Below are positions 10,209 through 20,692 of a stretch of DNA of 64,000 nt, one piece after another (the stretch's first letter is position 1; the number at the start of each line of letters is the position of its first letter). The stretch is taken from NCBI RefSeq assembly GCF_910592395.1, contig NC_088309.1:21578599-21642598 (forward strand), read 5' to 3'. The translations under genes were made by a program, and so were the position numbers. Under the pieces are notes generated by a model that worked only from the letters and a program-made list of their open reading frames with translations, was not told where the DNA came from and searched no databases. Origin of the DNA: Lineus longissimus (lineage: Eukaryota; Nemertea; Pilidiophora; Heteronemertea; Lineidae).

Positions 10209-12978
10209 TCACGTATCCTCATCACCTTCCAGAAGGTTGAGCATGTACTGCTCCAGAACATGTTGGACTGAAAAAAAGCATAAAATCAAATTAATGGAAG
10301 CTAACGTATGGTACAGTTGTATATACAGAACATGTTTACAGCTTCATTTAAAGTCTTATGAGGTAGTGAATGAGGGACACAACTGACCAGTGTATCACTC
10401 CAACTTATGAATGATCAGACAACCACCCCACCCCCATCATATAATTCATTTAACTGATCCAAAATTACTTCGACTGGCAGCTATTGGGGAGTAAAGACCA
10501 CATTTCGTTTGACTCGACCTTTTTGTCACCCAACTTTTATGCATGTAAAAAGCCGTATTTAGACTTAAGATATTTTGTCAAAACTTACCACTTTTGCTCC
10601 CACGCCTCACAGCAAAGTCTAAAGCAGTCAGCTCTTCTTCATTTTCTACTGTCAAATCAGCACCAAATTCTAATAAATCTCTCGCACATTTCCTATGGTT
10701 GTTATAAGCAGCAAACATCAGGGCAGTATTTCCTTGCTGAAAACATTAGACAGGATTTAGAAAGTGCGTACAGTGCATTATTGAGGGACGATGTGGGCCA
10801 GGGGACAGAGACGGGGTCAAATTGGATAGGTATGTTGTCTCAGGCTCTTGCTTTTCCCATGCCAGTATGAAAAATAACAACCACTACGATAATGGCTCGA
10901 ACCTCCCTTAGCCAACATCTCTGTTAGTAGGATGCCCTCTCTACTACTGGGGAGAAAATTTGGTCCGAACTGAGTCATTTCTGTACTATTTGACCTCACT
11001 ATTAAGGACAGCATTTATCAGTCCCAAGGGCGTCCACAATAGAGAGGTTTAACCTAACAGGAACAATCCTTCGCCTAGACTTACATCGTCACAGCCGTTC
11101 ACCACCATATCCCTTTCCAAGAGGAATCTCAGTATTTCGTGGTGACCGTAACAACCGGCCAAAAGGAGCGCGTTTTCACCGTTGTTTCCTCTCGCCTCTG
11201 TACTGGCTCCGTACTGCAGCAGCAACTCCACAGCAGCCTTCTGGCCATTGGCACACGCCCACAGCAAAGCCGTGAAACCTTTTTCGTCAAATTTGTCGAT
11301 GTCACTATCTGGTAAGAGAAAATAAATGACACGATTTGATCATTTGATATGGGATAAGGTGCTGTAGAATTGCTTCCACAATCAATGTCTTGATTTAAAC
11401 TTCTTGCGAATATACACACACTAACAAAATGAGAGTATACATGCAAAAGCCACCCTAATCAAAGGGATCCTTAAGGCTAACCCAGACTGGAACCTCTCTT
11501 TGAAGCATATGTCAGGGATCCTGCCATAAAGTCATGATATCATCAAAGTCTTACCTGGAAAAGAAAGCTCCTGTTGCAGCAAGACCAGTTCTCCTTGGGC
11601 TGCCATTTGGTGGATGCTCATATCTGTGATAAAATTATCTACAATTAGCACTCTCTACATAACAATATATGGAGGCAACTGATACTGTAGATTGGGTGAT
11701 GTTTGTAACCACTTGATTTTTTCGATCTGGGAGGCAGACGCATTTCAACTGGATTGCACAAACGATTAAAAAGCTTTGGGTTAAAATCTGACAAAACAAG
11801 TGTGAACAGATTATTATACCACTTCTGGTTCTACTTTAGTATATTGTGAGACTTGATAAAGAGAGGTTTGACGAGTCATATTCCACATTATGCTTAACCC
11901 TGAAAAAACATACTTACGCTCAACAATCGATGGTGTATTGGTCTGGACGTTGCCCCGAGTAAAATTGGTGATAACTGTGGATGGCTGCAAGAATGAAATA
12001 GCAGGACAAATTTAAAATCGTTAAATTCAGGGGTTCGTCACATATCAACTAAGGTTAACTGTTTATCATGCGTCATATAGAATTAGATCACAAAATGTTG
12101 GAAAAGTTTTTGCCATCAACATTATGAATTTAATATTGTTGGTACAGGTGTTCAACACCTCATCTATACTGAATGATATTGGTGATAAGTTACATAATCA
12201 CTAACCCTGTATGGTGATGGGTTCACATTATTACCACTTCCACTACCAGAACCACTACCAGGAGACTTGACATTTATTTTGCTGTTGTCAATTTTCTTTC
12301 CATCTGGAAATAAAAGAAGCAATTACATTGTATAGTAATCCTCGATGTGAAGAGAGTAAATGTCTGATTGTGTTAATCAGTAGAGAATGCCCAATTGTAA
12401 CAATTAGTAGAGATGGTCTGATGGTCATAATCAGTATAGAAAGTCCGATTGTGACAATCAGGAAAGAGACAATCATTCGAGTACGCCTGATTGTGACAAT
12501 CAGTATACAATTGTATCATCTCTTTTCATAAGGCAGCAACACCTCACTCGATACTTTTGTAAATCAAAGCCTTTTTTAGTAATTAGCAAGACTATGAGTA
12601 ACCAAATGGGCTAGATTGATGTACATGTACTGCAAAGTCACTTTAAATTAGGTGTCTTGACTTTCTCAGAGACACAATACATCATCACTTAATCAGATTT
12701 GTTCGAGGACTCTTTTAATCGCTGAATCAAATAAAAGAAGCCGAAGTTAGCTTTCTTACTAGCTGTTCATATTGCCATTATTGGTCTCTTCGAACCATCG
12801 TTTAAATACCTTTTGTATTAGAAAGAACATTAGCAACTTCAAGGTCAGAATCCTGGTAGTCATGGCTGTCGCTCGTTAATGAATCAAGGAAACTATCACA
12901 TGAAGCAAGGTCAATATTCTGATGATGTTGCAACTTGTGAGGTGACATGAAATCATTCTCAAACATCTTGGTCACATC
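10209..12978 (-). CDS. Ankyrin-repeat protein of the RFXANK/ANKRA2 family
   Basis: Seven coding exons chain in phase: 12810-12978, 12206-12303, 11918-11984, 11555-11623, 11085-11308, 10589-10736 and 10209-10267 (stop TGA 10209-10211). The N-terminal half is acidic or Ser/Gly-rich with a GSGSGSG stretch. The diagnostic core follows: TVITNFTRGNVQTNTPS, then MSIHQMAAQGEL, matching the conserved block before the repeats in RFXANK and ANKRA2. Four or so ankyrin repeats follow (GFTALLWACANGQKAAVELL, NGENALLLAGCYGHHEIL, GNTALMFAAYNNHRKCARDL) and the family's C-terminal helix, VQHVLEQYMLNLL. Vertebrate RFXANK is in the RFX complex; ANKRA2 binds PxLPxI/L peptides of HDACs and megalin. Which of the two this represents cannot be told. 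The first methionine in frame is at 12964-12966 (273 residues), but an upstream coding exon is possible. Confidence 0.88.
10895..11050 (-). repeat. Dispersed ~160-bp repeat, copy in an ankyrin-gene intron
   Basis: Read on the minus strand it runs from CTTGGGACTGATAAATGCTG through TCCTTAATAGTGAGG to CTAAGGGAGGTTC. A second copy lies at 22865-23053 on the plus strand (CTTGGGACAGACAAATGCTG ... CTAAGGGAGGTTCCACTGTA) and a shorter one at 52540-52625. It sits between exons 11085-11308 and 10589-10736. Confidence 0.7.
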
Positions 12979-14270
12979 CTGCAAAGATGAAGAACAATAA
13001 ACGGTATTTCTTACTTTAAAAAAAGAATTTTGGAAAAAAATTGTAAAAAAGAACGTAAAACTCGGTCCATTCTTAAACTTTTGCACTTTCAAGTTTCTCC
13101 AACAAAGCTAAAGGCGCCAGACAATGCCTCTTGAGCCACTGATGTCTGGCGTCTTTGACTGGGTCCGGGTTGATCATTTGAGGAGGATCATTTGCAAAGA
13201 TGGTTTGTTTTCCTGACCATTCCGAACAGGCATATCTGGCAGAGCCAAATGGGACAAGGGCCTTAATTGCCTAACATTATCATGCAATGTAAGTTAGACT
13301 AGGGCCTATACAAATACAGAGCTAATAGCTGGAAATCATTATGGACCAGTTGGACCATCATGATTCATGATCATCATACATGATCATCATGGATCATAAA
13401 ACCCAGGACCCGTTCAAATTTATGAATTTTATGGCCATTCTGATTATTTGCAATATCCTAGCAGCTAGCTCTGCCACGGCCGCCTACATCTAACCATAAC
13501 AAACTTCACAGAACACGCTTGGGCACAGACTTTTGTGAAGGACTCTATGATTCGAAGGACTATCTTTCCATTTACACCATCACACATGTACACGATCGAT
13601 GTACGCCCTTGACCAAGCACAACAAAGAAGCTAAATTTATATATTGAATCGATGGATACGTTTTTCGATAAGTTTGGATATGTCGTCAGTGATATAAGGA
13701 AGCTTTTCTGAGACTTGGTTGTGATAGAATTCTGGTTTATTTACCCAAAAACAAACACAAATTGGGACAATGTCAATATTAGTGTTTTCAAATTTTGGGG
13801 AATCCCGCTAAGCCTCGCTTTCGTTGGAAATCCTCTTCCCACAATTCTCTGCTCTTCTAAAGTTCACAGGCGGGAGTTTTAAAATTTCCCGCCCACGTTG
13901 CTTGATATCGCTGCGTGTTGCGACAGATTTAGTGTCCTAGCATCAAACTTCAGAACTCATCCTGGAGGCCTGTCCTTCGATGACCGACCGAGAGGAAGCC
14001 TGCTACCACGGAGTTTTGTAGGCCTACAACCTATGAATTTGAAAGTCCCGTCCTGGTGCAGAGACCTTCGGCACAATTCCATAAAAAACTATGAAGAACA
14101 TAAACAGAGTTACGCTATACTGCCACCTTCCTAAAAACAATCAGTGTGAAAGCAGAAAAAGAGGAAGGCAATGCGCTTATAATCTCAGAGGTATTGAAGG
14201 GCATGGGACTCTATAGAACCATACAATAATCTGTCACCGTTGGAAAGGACGTCTATATATATACCAAAGC
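12979..14270. other. 5' flank of the ankyrin gene, promoter candidate region
   Basis: No coding exon is supported. An acceptor at 12979-12980 means at least one 5' exon lies upstream, probably in this stretch. ATCAT/ATGAT direct and palindromic repeats fill 13346-13397. A G+C-richer patch near 13800-14050 holds an E2F-like palindrome and is the best promoter candidate. Confidence 0.45.
13869..13893. promoter_or_regulatory. Paired inverted E2F-like sites
   Basis: GGCGGGA and TTTCCCGCC face each other across an AT-rich centre, TTTTAAAA. TTTCCCGCC fits the E2F consensus TTTSSCGC. Two sites in inverted array in the patch upstream of the ankyrin gene suggest a promoter element. The transcription start is not known. 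Confidence 0.4.
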
Positions 14271-14329
14271 ATTTTTGGGTCCCCGGTCTAATTTTAGCGG
14301 ACGGTTGAAAATTACTCAGGTCGGCAGCG

Positions 14330-14405
14330 CCCTACACTCCGCCGGATCGGACGCAGTGGACCGGCCTCGTCTTGTTGCCATAAGAGGAAGGCCGATCGGG
14401 ACGAC
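14330..14405 (+). repeat. Inverted repeat flanking the sulfotransferase gene, left copy
   Basis: TACACTCC, then CGCAGTGGACCGGCCTCGTC, then TGTTG and CCGATCGGGA are mirrored at 19950-20012, with a 10-base indel and scattered mismatches. The copy lies about 1.5 kb before the sulfotransferase start codon. Confidence 0.7.
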
Positions 14406-15912
14406 GATTGGGGACCGCGACATACACATCGGAGTCTAGCAGCGGCCGTGCCCATCCACATTTACGCAGACGTGGCAACGAGACCCGCAATATTAATATT
14501 TCATTTGCGCTTCATCCGATGTTCAGTCCGTTGTCACACGGACCAAATAAAAGTTCGATTTTTTTTATTTTGTATTCGTACCAGGTGACTGTCTCCCCTA
14601 GCGATATTATCGATCCTCTTTTTCTCTGCTTTTGGTGGGGCTATGCATGATAATGACAGTCCGTGAGTCAGTGTCTTCATACATTGCTAATCACGGGCTA
14701 GCATGGCAGTGTTGGCGATATGTTTCAGCATATATCGTGTGTTAGTGACCATAATTGTTTTTGATTTTCTGCTTAACTCGAGGTTTAGTATTCTTTATTC
14801 TGTAAACTGTAAACTGTAAACTGTAAACTGTAAACTGTAAAGGTAGGTTTGCTGCGAATGACTCTGTCCCCCAGTATTTGTTCCGTTTGTCCAATTAGTC
14901 AATATTGGGTCAAATCGTCCTCCGCAGAATGAGCGTATAGTCATTTCCAATCGGATTTGTGTGCACTTGATGCAAAAGGAGTAAATGGGAAATGTCATTT
15001 CATTCATGCATGTGTGCTGTCTGTCTGCTAGCGAGACGACAAAATCTCACATTGTGTAAAAGATTTACATAAAAGATCTCTTATCACGGACTGTTGAGCT
15101 TGTACAAAACCCACTATGTGCGCGTATAACCTTGAACATAATGCACATGAAACATTATGGATTTTTACAAGCTACAAAGGTGGGTCTAATAACAACATAC
15201 CTCAGGACCATTGATGAAGCTATTTTTACGTGTCTCAATCCATTTTTAGAAATAACTAGGTAATTTTCACTTTTGATCCTTAATCCTACCTAACCAATAA
15301 CACTACTGCACTAACACTAACTAACCTTAACTTCTATCATAATCTTCCCTTCAAGAAAGTCAAGTCAAAGTACGTTGCGACAACTGGCCCACATTTATTT
15401 ACATAAGCATTATGCATTGGCCTTAGCTTGTAATGAATTATTTGGAAATGAGAAATTTAAACTTAAACTTTTAAGGATGACCAGTGCTGTGGACAGCAAA
15501 CACACCTTAATATTGTATACCAGCCCATACAGCATATTACACGTATATAGTTAGTCCAATAACAACATGTTTGCATTAATCATTACCATTTCATATCGCG
15601 GTCATGAGTTAATGAGGTGACAATCTGTGTACATAATGATTATATCATCATTAACATGCATTCAAATTATTAGGACAAATTGTTTCGAAGTGATAGTTGT
15701 CTTTGGAGGAAACATTTTATTTGAGTCGTTGATAAGATATGTTATTTACACACTTCGTACTTCATCGTTCGTTGCTCTTCGTTGGGCCTTCCAATTGTCT
15801 TCTGAGGCCTGTCAACTCTTTTCTAACATAGCCACATACTGCCATGGTCAGGTCTCTAAAATCATAATTATACTCATTTTGCCATCTCACTTTTGCAGGA
15901 GATGAACATGTT
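14406..15912. other. Upstream region of the sulfotransferase gene
   Basis: No coding exon is seen. A 7-bp microsatellite lies at 14800-14841. TTTTGCAG at 15891-15898 is a good 3' splice acceptor just before the sulfotransferase start, so the gene probably has a 5' non-coding exon in this region. Confidence 0.5.
14800..14841. repeat. (CTGTAAA)n microsatellite
   Basis: Six perfect tandem copies of CTGTAAA. Confidence 0.95.
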
Positions 15913-17280
15913 ATGAAGGAGAGATGCGAGATTTCGGGGTGTGGTCGTGAGGCGTGTTGTTTTTCCCTCGGACAGCGAGGAACTAGGATCATTTCGTCAT
16001 ATTACACCTCTGACATAATGTGGTCGAGCCACATCCGCAAATTCATCCGTTTTACGCGGACGCGAGCAGGTCGCGAAGTGTCATTTTTCTTCCTTGTCTT
16101 GTTATGTGTCTGTCTTGTATACAGCAACACTCAACTCTTAGCCAACTTGCTAAAACAGACAAGTCCATTGCGAATAGTGTATGTCAAGGAGAGAAAGTCG
16201 CAGGTAACCCATTCCTTCCCGAAGAATGACATGGTTTACATAAAAATGATCAAGTGCGGCAGCACAACTCTTAATTCAATGTTCCATCGTTATGGCTATA
16301 CGAGGAATCTTTCTTTCGTACTGCCGGTTAAGGGGAGGATCTACCTCGGCTGGCCTTACCGAATGCAGAAGGGCTTCTTTCGACCGCCGATAGCTGAAAA
16401 GTTTAACATCTTATCAGAACACGCGGTCTATGATCGAAGGTTTATGGCCAGCATCATGCCAAACGACACCGTGTACATAACCAGTCTGAGGGAACCGTAC
16501 GCTCAATTCAAGTCGATGTACAACTATTACCAAGTGGGAAAGATATCCACCGCAGGAGAAGGCCAGGCGGGATATGATAAATTTATGAAAAACATTGAGC
16601 GGTATGATGAAATTTATAAGTCGGCGGCTCAAAAAAGAGAGCGGTATTGTGTCCCGGATGGGTTTTCCATGTCGAAAAATCTCATGTCTTTTATACTGGG
16701 CCTCCCCCTTGGTTATCCGCCGGGGACCAAGGACCTCACTGGGTACAGGAGGACAGCTTCCAAACTCATCAAGACAACTGTTAAACAATTCGACCTAATT
16801 CTTATTTTGGAATACTTCCATGAATCCCTTGTCATGCTGAAACGTCTCATGCGGTGGAATACGAAAGATATTTTATACAAATCGGGTAACGTTTTGAAAT
16901 ATGACCATAAACATGACAGTTCCTTTGAATATCGAAAAATCTACAGACAGTGGAGTGAATTAGATTTTCTTCTCTATGATTATGCAAATAAGACATTCTG
17001 GCAGAAAGTTTCTGAAACAGGGAAGAATTTTAAAGAAGAGGTGACGAATTATAACGCGGTGAAGAGGAAGGTTGATGTATTCTGTGCTACACATGATAGG
17101 AAGGACTTTTTGAGTTTTGATCGAACACTTTGGGATGAGCAGGGGTTCATCTTCACAAGGTATGACTGTAGTTTACTGCAGGATATGAACCTAGTCTCTC
17201 AGATTAAGAAGGTGTACGACACAAACGCCAAAGAGTCAGACATACCAGAACAGGCTGAACCGTCCACGTACTTTTGTTGA
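15913..17280 (+). CDS. Galactose-3-O-sulfotransferase (GAL3ST)-like Golgi enzyme
   Basis: One uninterrupted 455-codon frame. The product looks like a type II Golgi sulfotransferase that moves sulfate from PAPS to carbohydrate, of the family containing cerebroside sulfotransferase. A single hydrophobic span lies near residues 56-75 (SFFFLVLLCVCLVYS) after a basic segment. The 5'-phosphosulfate loop is at residues 114-119, KCGSTT, in MVYIKMIKCGSTTLNSMFHR. The 3'-phosphate-binding segment is near residues 187-206, VYITSLREPYAQFKSMYNYY, as in this family. Methionine 36 (ATG 16018) would leave a short cytoplasmic tail more typical of the family, so it may be the real start. A splice acceptor at 15897-15898 implies a 5' UTR intron. 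AATAAA at 17574-17579 is a possible poly(A) signal. The acceptor sugar cannot be deduced. Confidence 0.85.
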   Translation: MKERCEISGCGREACCFSLGQRGTRIISSYYTSDIMWSSHIRKFIRFTRTRAGREVSFFFLVLLCVCLVYSNTQLLANLLKQTSPLRIVYVKERKSQVTHSFPKNDMVYIKMIKCGSTTLNSMFHRYGYTRNLSFVLPVKGRIYLGWPYRMQKGFFRPPIAEKFNILSEHAVYDRRFMASIMPNDTVYITSLREPYAQFKSMYNYYQVGKISTAGEGQAGYDKFMKNIERYDEIYKSAAQKRERYCVPDGFSMSKNLMSFILGLPLGYPPGTKDLTGYRRTASKLIKTTVKQFDLILILEYFHESLVMLKRLMRWNTKDILYKSGNVLKYDHKHDSSFEYRKIYRQWSELDFLLYDYANKTFWQKVSETGKNFKEEVTNYNAVKRKVDVFCATHDRKDFLSFDRTLWDEQGFIFTRYDCSLLQDMNLVSQIKKVYDTNAKESDIPEQAEPSTYFC

Positions 17281-17587
17281 AATCATGTCTCAATTTGCGA
17301 AATACCACCACGCACCTGCTTGATGTTGCGATATGATTGTTCGTCTTCTGCCAGTTAAACATTTTCTGGTCTTAATTTTGAGCTATAAGGGTGGTAATAG
17401 CTCAAAATGATCTTATCAGCCTATCTACCCATTACAAGGGGACAGACTTCAGCTCAGGGTCCAAATTGTGATAGTCACACCCCAACAACAATCCTAACAT
17501 GGAGGATTATATTTAACCGGTGAACTCGGGCCGGCGATGACCGAATCACAAAGAAAACCACTGGTGCGAGAGAAATAAATAGGTTGT

Positions 17588-17696
17588 GATGAATAAACAC
17601 TAGCAAATGCTTTTATCTAAATCTCCATGTACATTTACACTAGGCTGTTCTGTACAAAACTGAAGTAAAAGCATTTGCTAGTCTTTATTCATATCA
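17588..17696. mobile_element. Palindromic MITE-like element, copy 2 of 3
   Basis: The left end GAATAAACACTAGCAAATGC and the right end GCATTTGCTAGTCTTTATTC are inverted repeats with one mismatch. The core TGTACATTTACACTAGGC is shared with copy 1. Same orientation as copy 1. Confidence 0.9.
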
Positions 17697-17836
17697 CCCA
17701 ATGTCAGGTCCTTGGTTACAAGGCTTATCGAGAGTTTTTGAGACATCCCGTGTATAAGCAAGGTCGATTGAACAGGAGCGACAATGATTGGTTGGGGCGA
17801 TGTCTTCATGTCAGGCCTAGGCTTGGTTCAAGGTAT

Positions 17837-17837
<1 letters not shown>

Positions 17838-17869
<32 letters not shown>

Positions 17870-17900
17870 TTTTATTGCTCAATCTAACAAGGTAGACAAT
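17838..17900 (-). mobile_element. Probable 3' tail of a non-LTR retroelement, (TAAG)n
   Basis: About eight TAAG units at 17838-17869 are followed by TTTTATTGCTCAATCTAACAAGG. On the minus strand this is a unique sequence ending in CAATAAAA and a tetranucleotide array, a common ending for LINE or SINE copies. The upstream extent, perhaps to 18100, is uncertain and no reverse transcriptase is visible. Confidence 0.45.
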
Positions 17901-18534
17901 GCAACAGTAGAACACACAATGATACACAAATTAACGTTACATGAATGTACAAGACGGAGACCGGTGGAATTGTTCGGAAGCTCTTGGAGTGAACAGAACG
18001 TTGGAGTAAATAGAACGTTCTATTCACTCCAAGGGAAGCCATACAATAATTTACAATAATATTGTTAAATACTATCTAGTACCAGTAGGCCTAGTCAGAA
18101 AGAATCGATCTATCCTGTGACTAACTAGAATACCGGGTAGAATTTTTGAAAACTAGAATTATTAGGTAAGATTATTAGGTATATCCTTTCATGAGACAAA
18201 CAGCAAATAAGGATGATTGTGACAATATGATAATTGCAACCGGATGGTTCACTGGTGCGAGAGAGAAAGGTTGTGCCAAAATCTCAATGTCTTTATATTA
18301 CTGATCCTTTCCCGACACATCCTGTATATACCAAGGAAGATTGGCACTGTTTCGAACTGGTGAAACAATTATAAGTTGTGACAATGTCTTCATCTTCAGC
18401 CCTTGATTTGAAAGAGCTAAACAGATTTTTTTTCTAAGAACATTTTTTCTTGTCTAGGGCAAGTAAGATTGTGATAGTATATTTGTCTCACTGCGGGTCG
18501 AACTGGTGTGACAATGATAGGTTGTGACAATGAC

Positions 18535-18645
18535 TGATATGAATAAAGTCTAGCAAAAGCTTTTACTTCAATTTTGTACAGAAAGGCCTGGTGTAAATGT
18601 ACAAGGAGTTTCAGATGAAAGCATTTGCTAGTCTTTATTCGTTCA
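18535..18645. mobile_element. Palindromic MITE-like element, copy 3 of 3 (inverted)
   Basis: The left end TGATATGAATAAAGTCTAGC and the right end GCATTTGCTAGTCTTTATTC. The core is the reverse complement of copies 1 and 2 (AGGCCTGGTGTAAATGTACA). The extended end TGATATGAATAAAGACTAGC is probably the full terminus. Confidence 0.9.
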
Positions 18646-20161
18646 TGCCAATCCCTTGGCTTGGTGACAATTCCGCGGTATAAATTTTTCGCGAATGCCG
18701 AACGATGGATATATTCGCGGCAGAATATTTTCGCGAATCAAAATATTTTTCTAATGAAATTTAAATTGTGTACTTTGACATAGAGCTCTTTAGTGAATAG
18801 TTTGGCTCAAATCCATTGTCAGCAGGTCTCATTATGTCGGGTAATTAGGCTTGCCCAATATAGCACACCTAGATGGGTATTTATTACTAGTAATTATGCA
18901 ATAGTCATTCACGAGGTTTGGAATTTGTATTTGTTAGGGGTAATTATCATACATACTAATTGACAAGACTTTTCACTTGAATTTGATATTTAGATGAGGT
19001 GTTAGTAAAGGTCGATAGTAAACCCCATAGCCAATTGTGATACTCAACCGACCCATACTTGTATAGGGAACACCAAATGTACTTTACATGTACATGTGGC
19101 GTAGGTGTTCCCTAACTTTTTGATAACTGCTTTTTATTCTTTGCTTGGCTGCTTAGGAAATTTGACAAACTCATCCGGTGATCCAGAGCGCGCGTCACCG
19201 AACTAATGAGAAACGGTAGACAGCGGCCAAGATACCAAACTCAATGAACTCGGGCAGACGACAGGCTGGCGCCAGGCTAGCCCTTCATTTTTTGACCTGA
19301 CACCAGACGGATCCTATTTCAATTGGTTAGATGCCAGGCAGACGGGGTTTTTGAGTTTGGACAACCTCGTTCTGACAAGTTTGGTCAAGGGGGCGAGGCT
19401 GTTGATGCAAGTGACACTGATTGACCCCTTATCCGACGGGAAACGGTGATAGGCAGGTTTCGCAGGCCGTACGCGAAGAGCTACGAACGACGAAGTGCGA
19501 CTAAGGATGCCCTAAATGTATTTTAGAGAGGGTTTTTTTCTTCGATTTTCCCGATTCCTCTCAACTTAGAATATATATACATGTACGATGATTAACGAGG
19601 ACTTGATGACACCACGGACATTCGCAATTCGTCGTTCGTACGGATCACGAAACCTGCTTATTATTAACCAGCTGGACGCACCAATTAGGAACGGTTATAC
19701 ACACTCTGGACCCTGCAAGTCACATCCTCGAAAATCCGGAGTCAGTCGTATGCTCCTCCCCTCGCACGCAAGTCGTGGGTCGAATGGTGACCATTGCAAG
19801 CCTGCTGTTGGCGACGGACACTAGTACACGTAGTGGGATCAAAAAAGTGTCTAAATTACCTGCTACATGTAGCAAGGTATACCGGTAATTTGGAGGTTAC
19901 AATTTTTTTACCCCATTGATGACTTTCATACATTTCCAATCCATTTCATCATCCTGATCGGCTCGTCTTCATGGACAACAGGACGAGGCCGGTTCACTGC
20001 GTGGGGAGTGTACAATCATGAGGTTTTTAAACGCGTGGGCAGTATGACTCTCCCAGCTGGTTATCTTCCTCGATTTATCAGCTTTCCAGCAGGTAGAAAA
20101 GAGAAAATATCCTATTTTTGGTTGGCAGATGGACTAAATTAGGCCAAAGTCAAAATGGCAA
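18646..20161. other. Spacer downstream of the sulfotransferase gene
   Basis: No supported gene. TTCGCGAA-type short palindromes cluster at 18670-18745. From 19150 to 19850 the sequence is richer in CpG (GAGCGCGCGTCACCG, GCGAAGAGCTACGAACGACG), perhaps a relic promoter or unannotated 5' exon. A 78-codon frame at 19588-19824 there resembles nothing I recognise. Confidence 0.4.
19950..20012 (-). repeat. Inverted repeat flanking the sulfotransferase gene, right copy
   Basis: On the minus strand it reads TACACTCC, then CGCAGTGAACCGGCCTCGTC, then TGTTG and CCGATCAGGA, matching the left copy at 14330-14405. Confidence 0.7.
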
Positions 20162-20692
20162 CTGCCTTCAGGTTGTGACTGTGCTGTCCCTGCTTTCAGG
20201 TTGTGACTATGCTGCCCCTGCCTTCAGGTTGTGACTGTGCTGTCCCTGCTATCAGGCTGTGACTTTGCTGTCCTTACCTAATGGTTATGACTATTTTGTA
20301 CCTGCCTTCAAGTTGTGACTGTGTTGTCTTCGATATCAGGCTAGGCTGCTATATCTGGCTGTGACCATACTCTCCCTGCCTGCAGGTTTTGACTATGCTG
20401 TCCCTGCCTTCAGGTTGTGACCATGTTGTCTCGGGTATATCTGGCTGTGACTATGCTGTCCCTTTCTGCAGGTTGTGACCATGTTGTCACGGGTTATATC
20501 TGGCTGTGACTATGCTGTCCCTGCATGCAGGATGTGACCATGTTGTCTCAGGTTATATCTGGCTGTGACTATGCTGTCCCTGCATGCAGGATGTGACCAT
20601 GTTGTCTCAGGTTATATCTGGCGCTGTGATTATGCTGTCCCTGCCTTCTGGTTGTGGCTGTACCAGCCATGCCTTCAGGCTGCGACAATGTC
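20162..20692. repeat. ~30-bp minisatellite with a ~59-bp higher-order unit
   Basis: The basic unit is CTGCCTTCAGGTTGTGACTG followed by TGCTGTCC. From about 20440 the units alternate in pairs, one with GGCTGTGACTATGCTGTCCC and one with GATGTGACCATGTTGTCTCA plus GGTTATATCT. This gives a dimer of 59-60 bp repeated at 20442, 20502, 20561 and 20620. Confidence 0.9.

Larger units (their letters stand above)
17500..18534. repeat. Degenerate tandem repeat domain interrupted by MITEs
   Basis: Phrases recur along this stretch: CACTGGTGCGAGAGA (about 17560 and 18250), GGTTGTGACAATG, CGAACTGGTG and CAAGGTCGATTG-like blocks. Spacing is uneven, about 100-130 bp. A MITE at 17588-17696 and a (TAAG)n tail at 17838 interrupt it. 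The word usage resembles the flanks of the 5990-8900 satellite. Confidence 0.5.

Noticed and set aside
14408-14650. 80-codon plus-strand frame
   Set aside because: It overlaps the CpG-rich inverted repeat; no similarity and no gene context.
19588-19824. 78-codon plus-strand frame in a CpG-rich patch
   Set aside because: No domain recognised. The patch is noted as possible promoter relic only.
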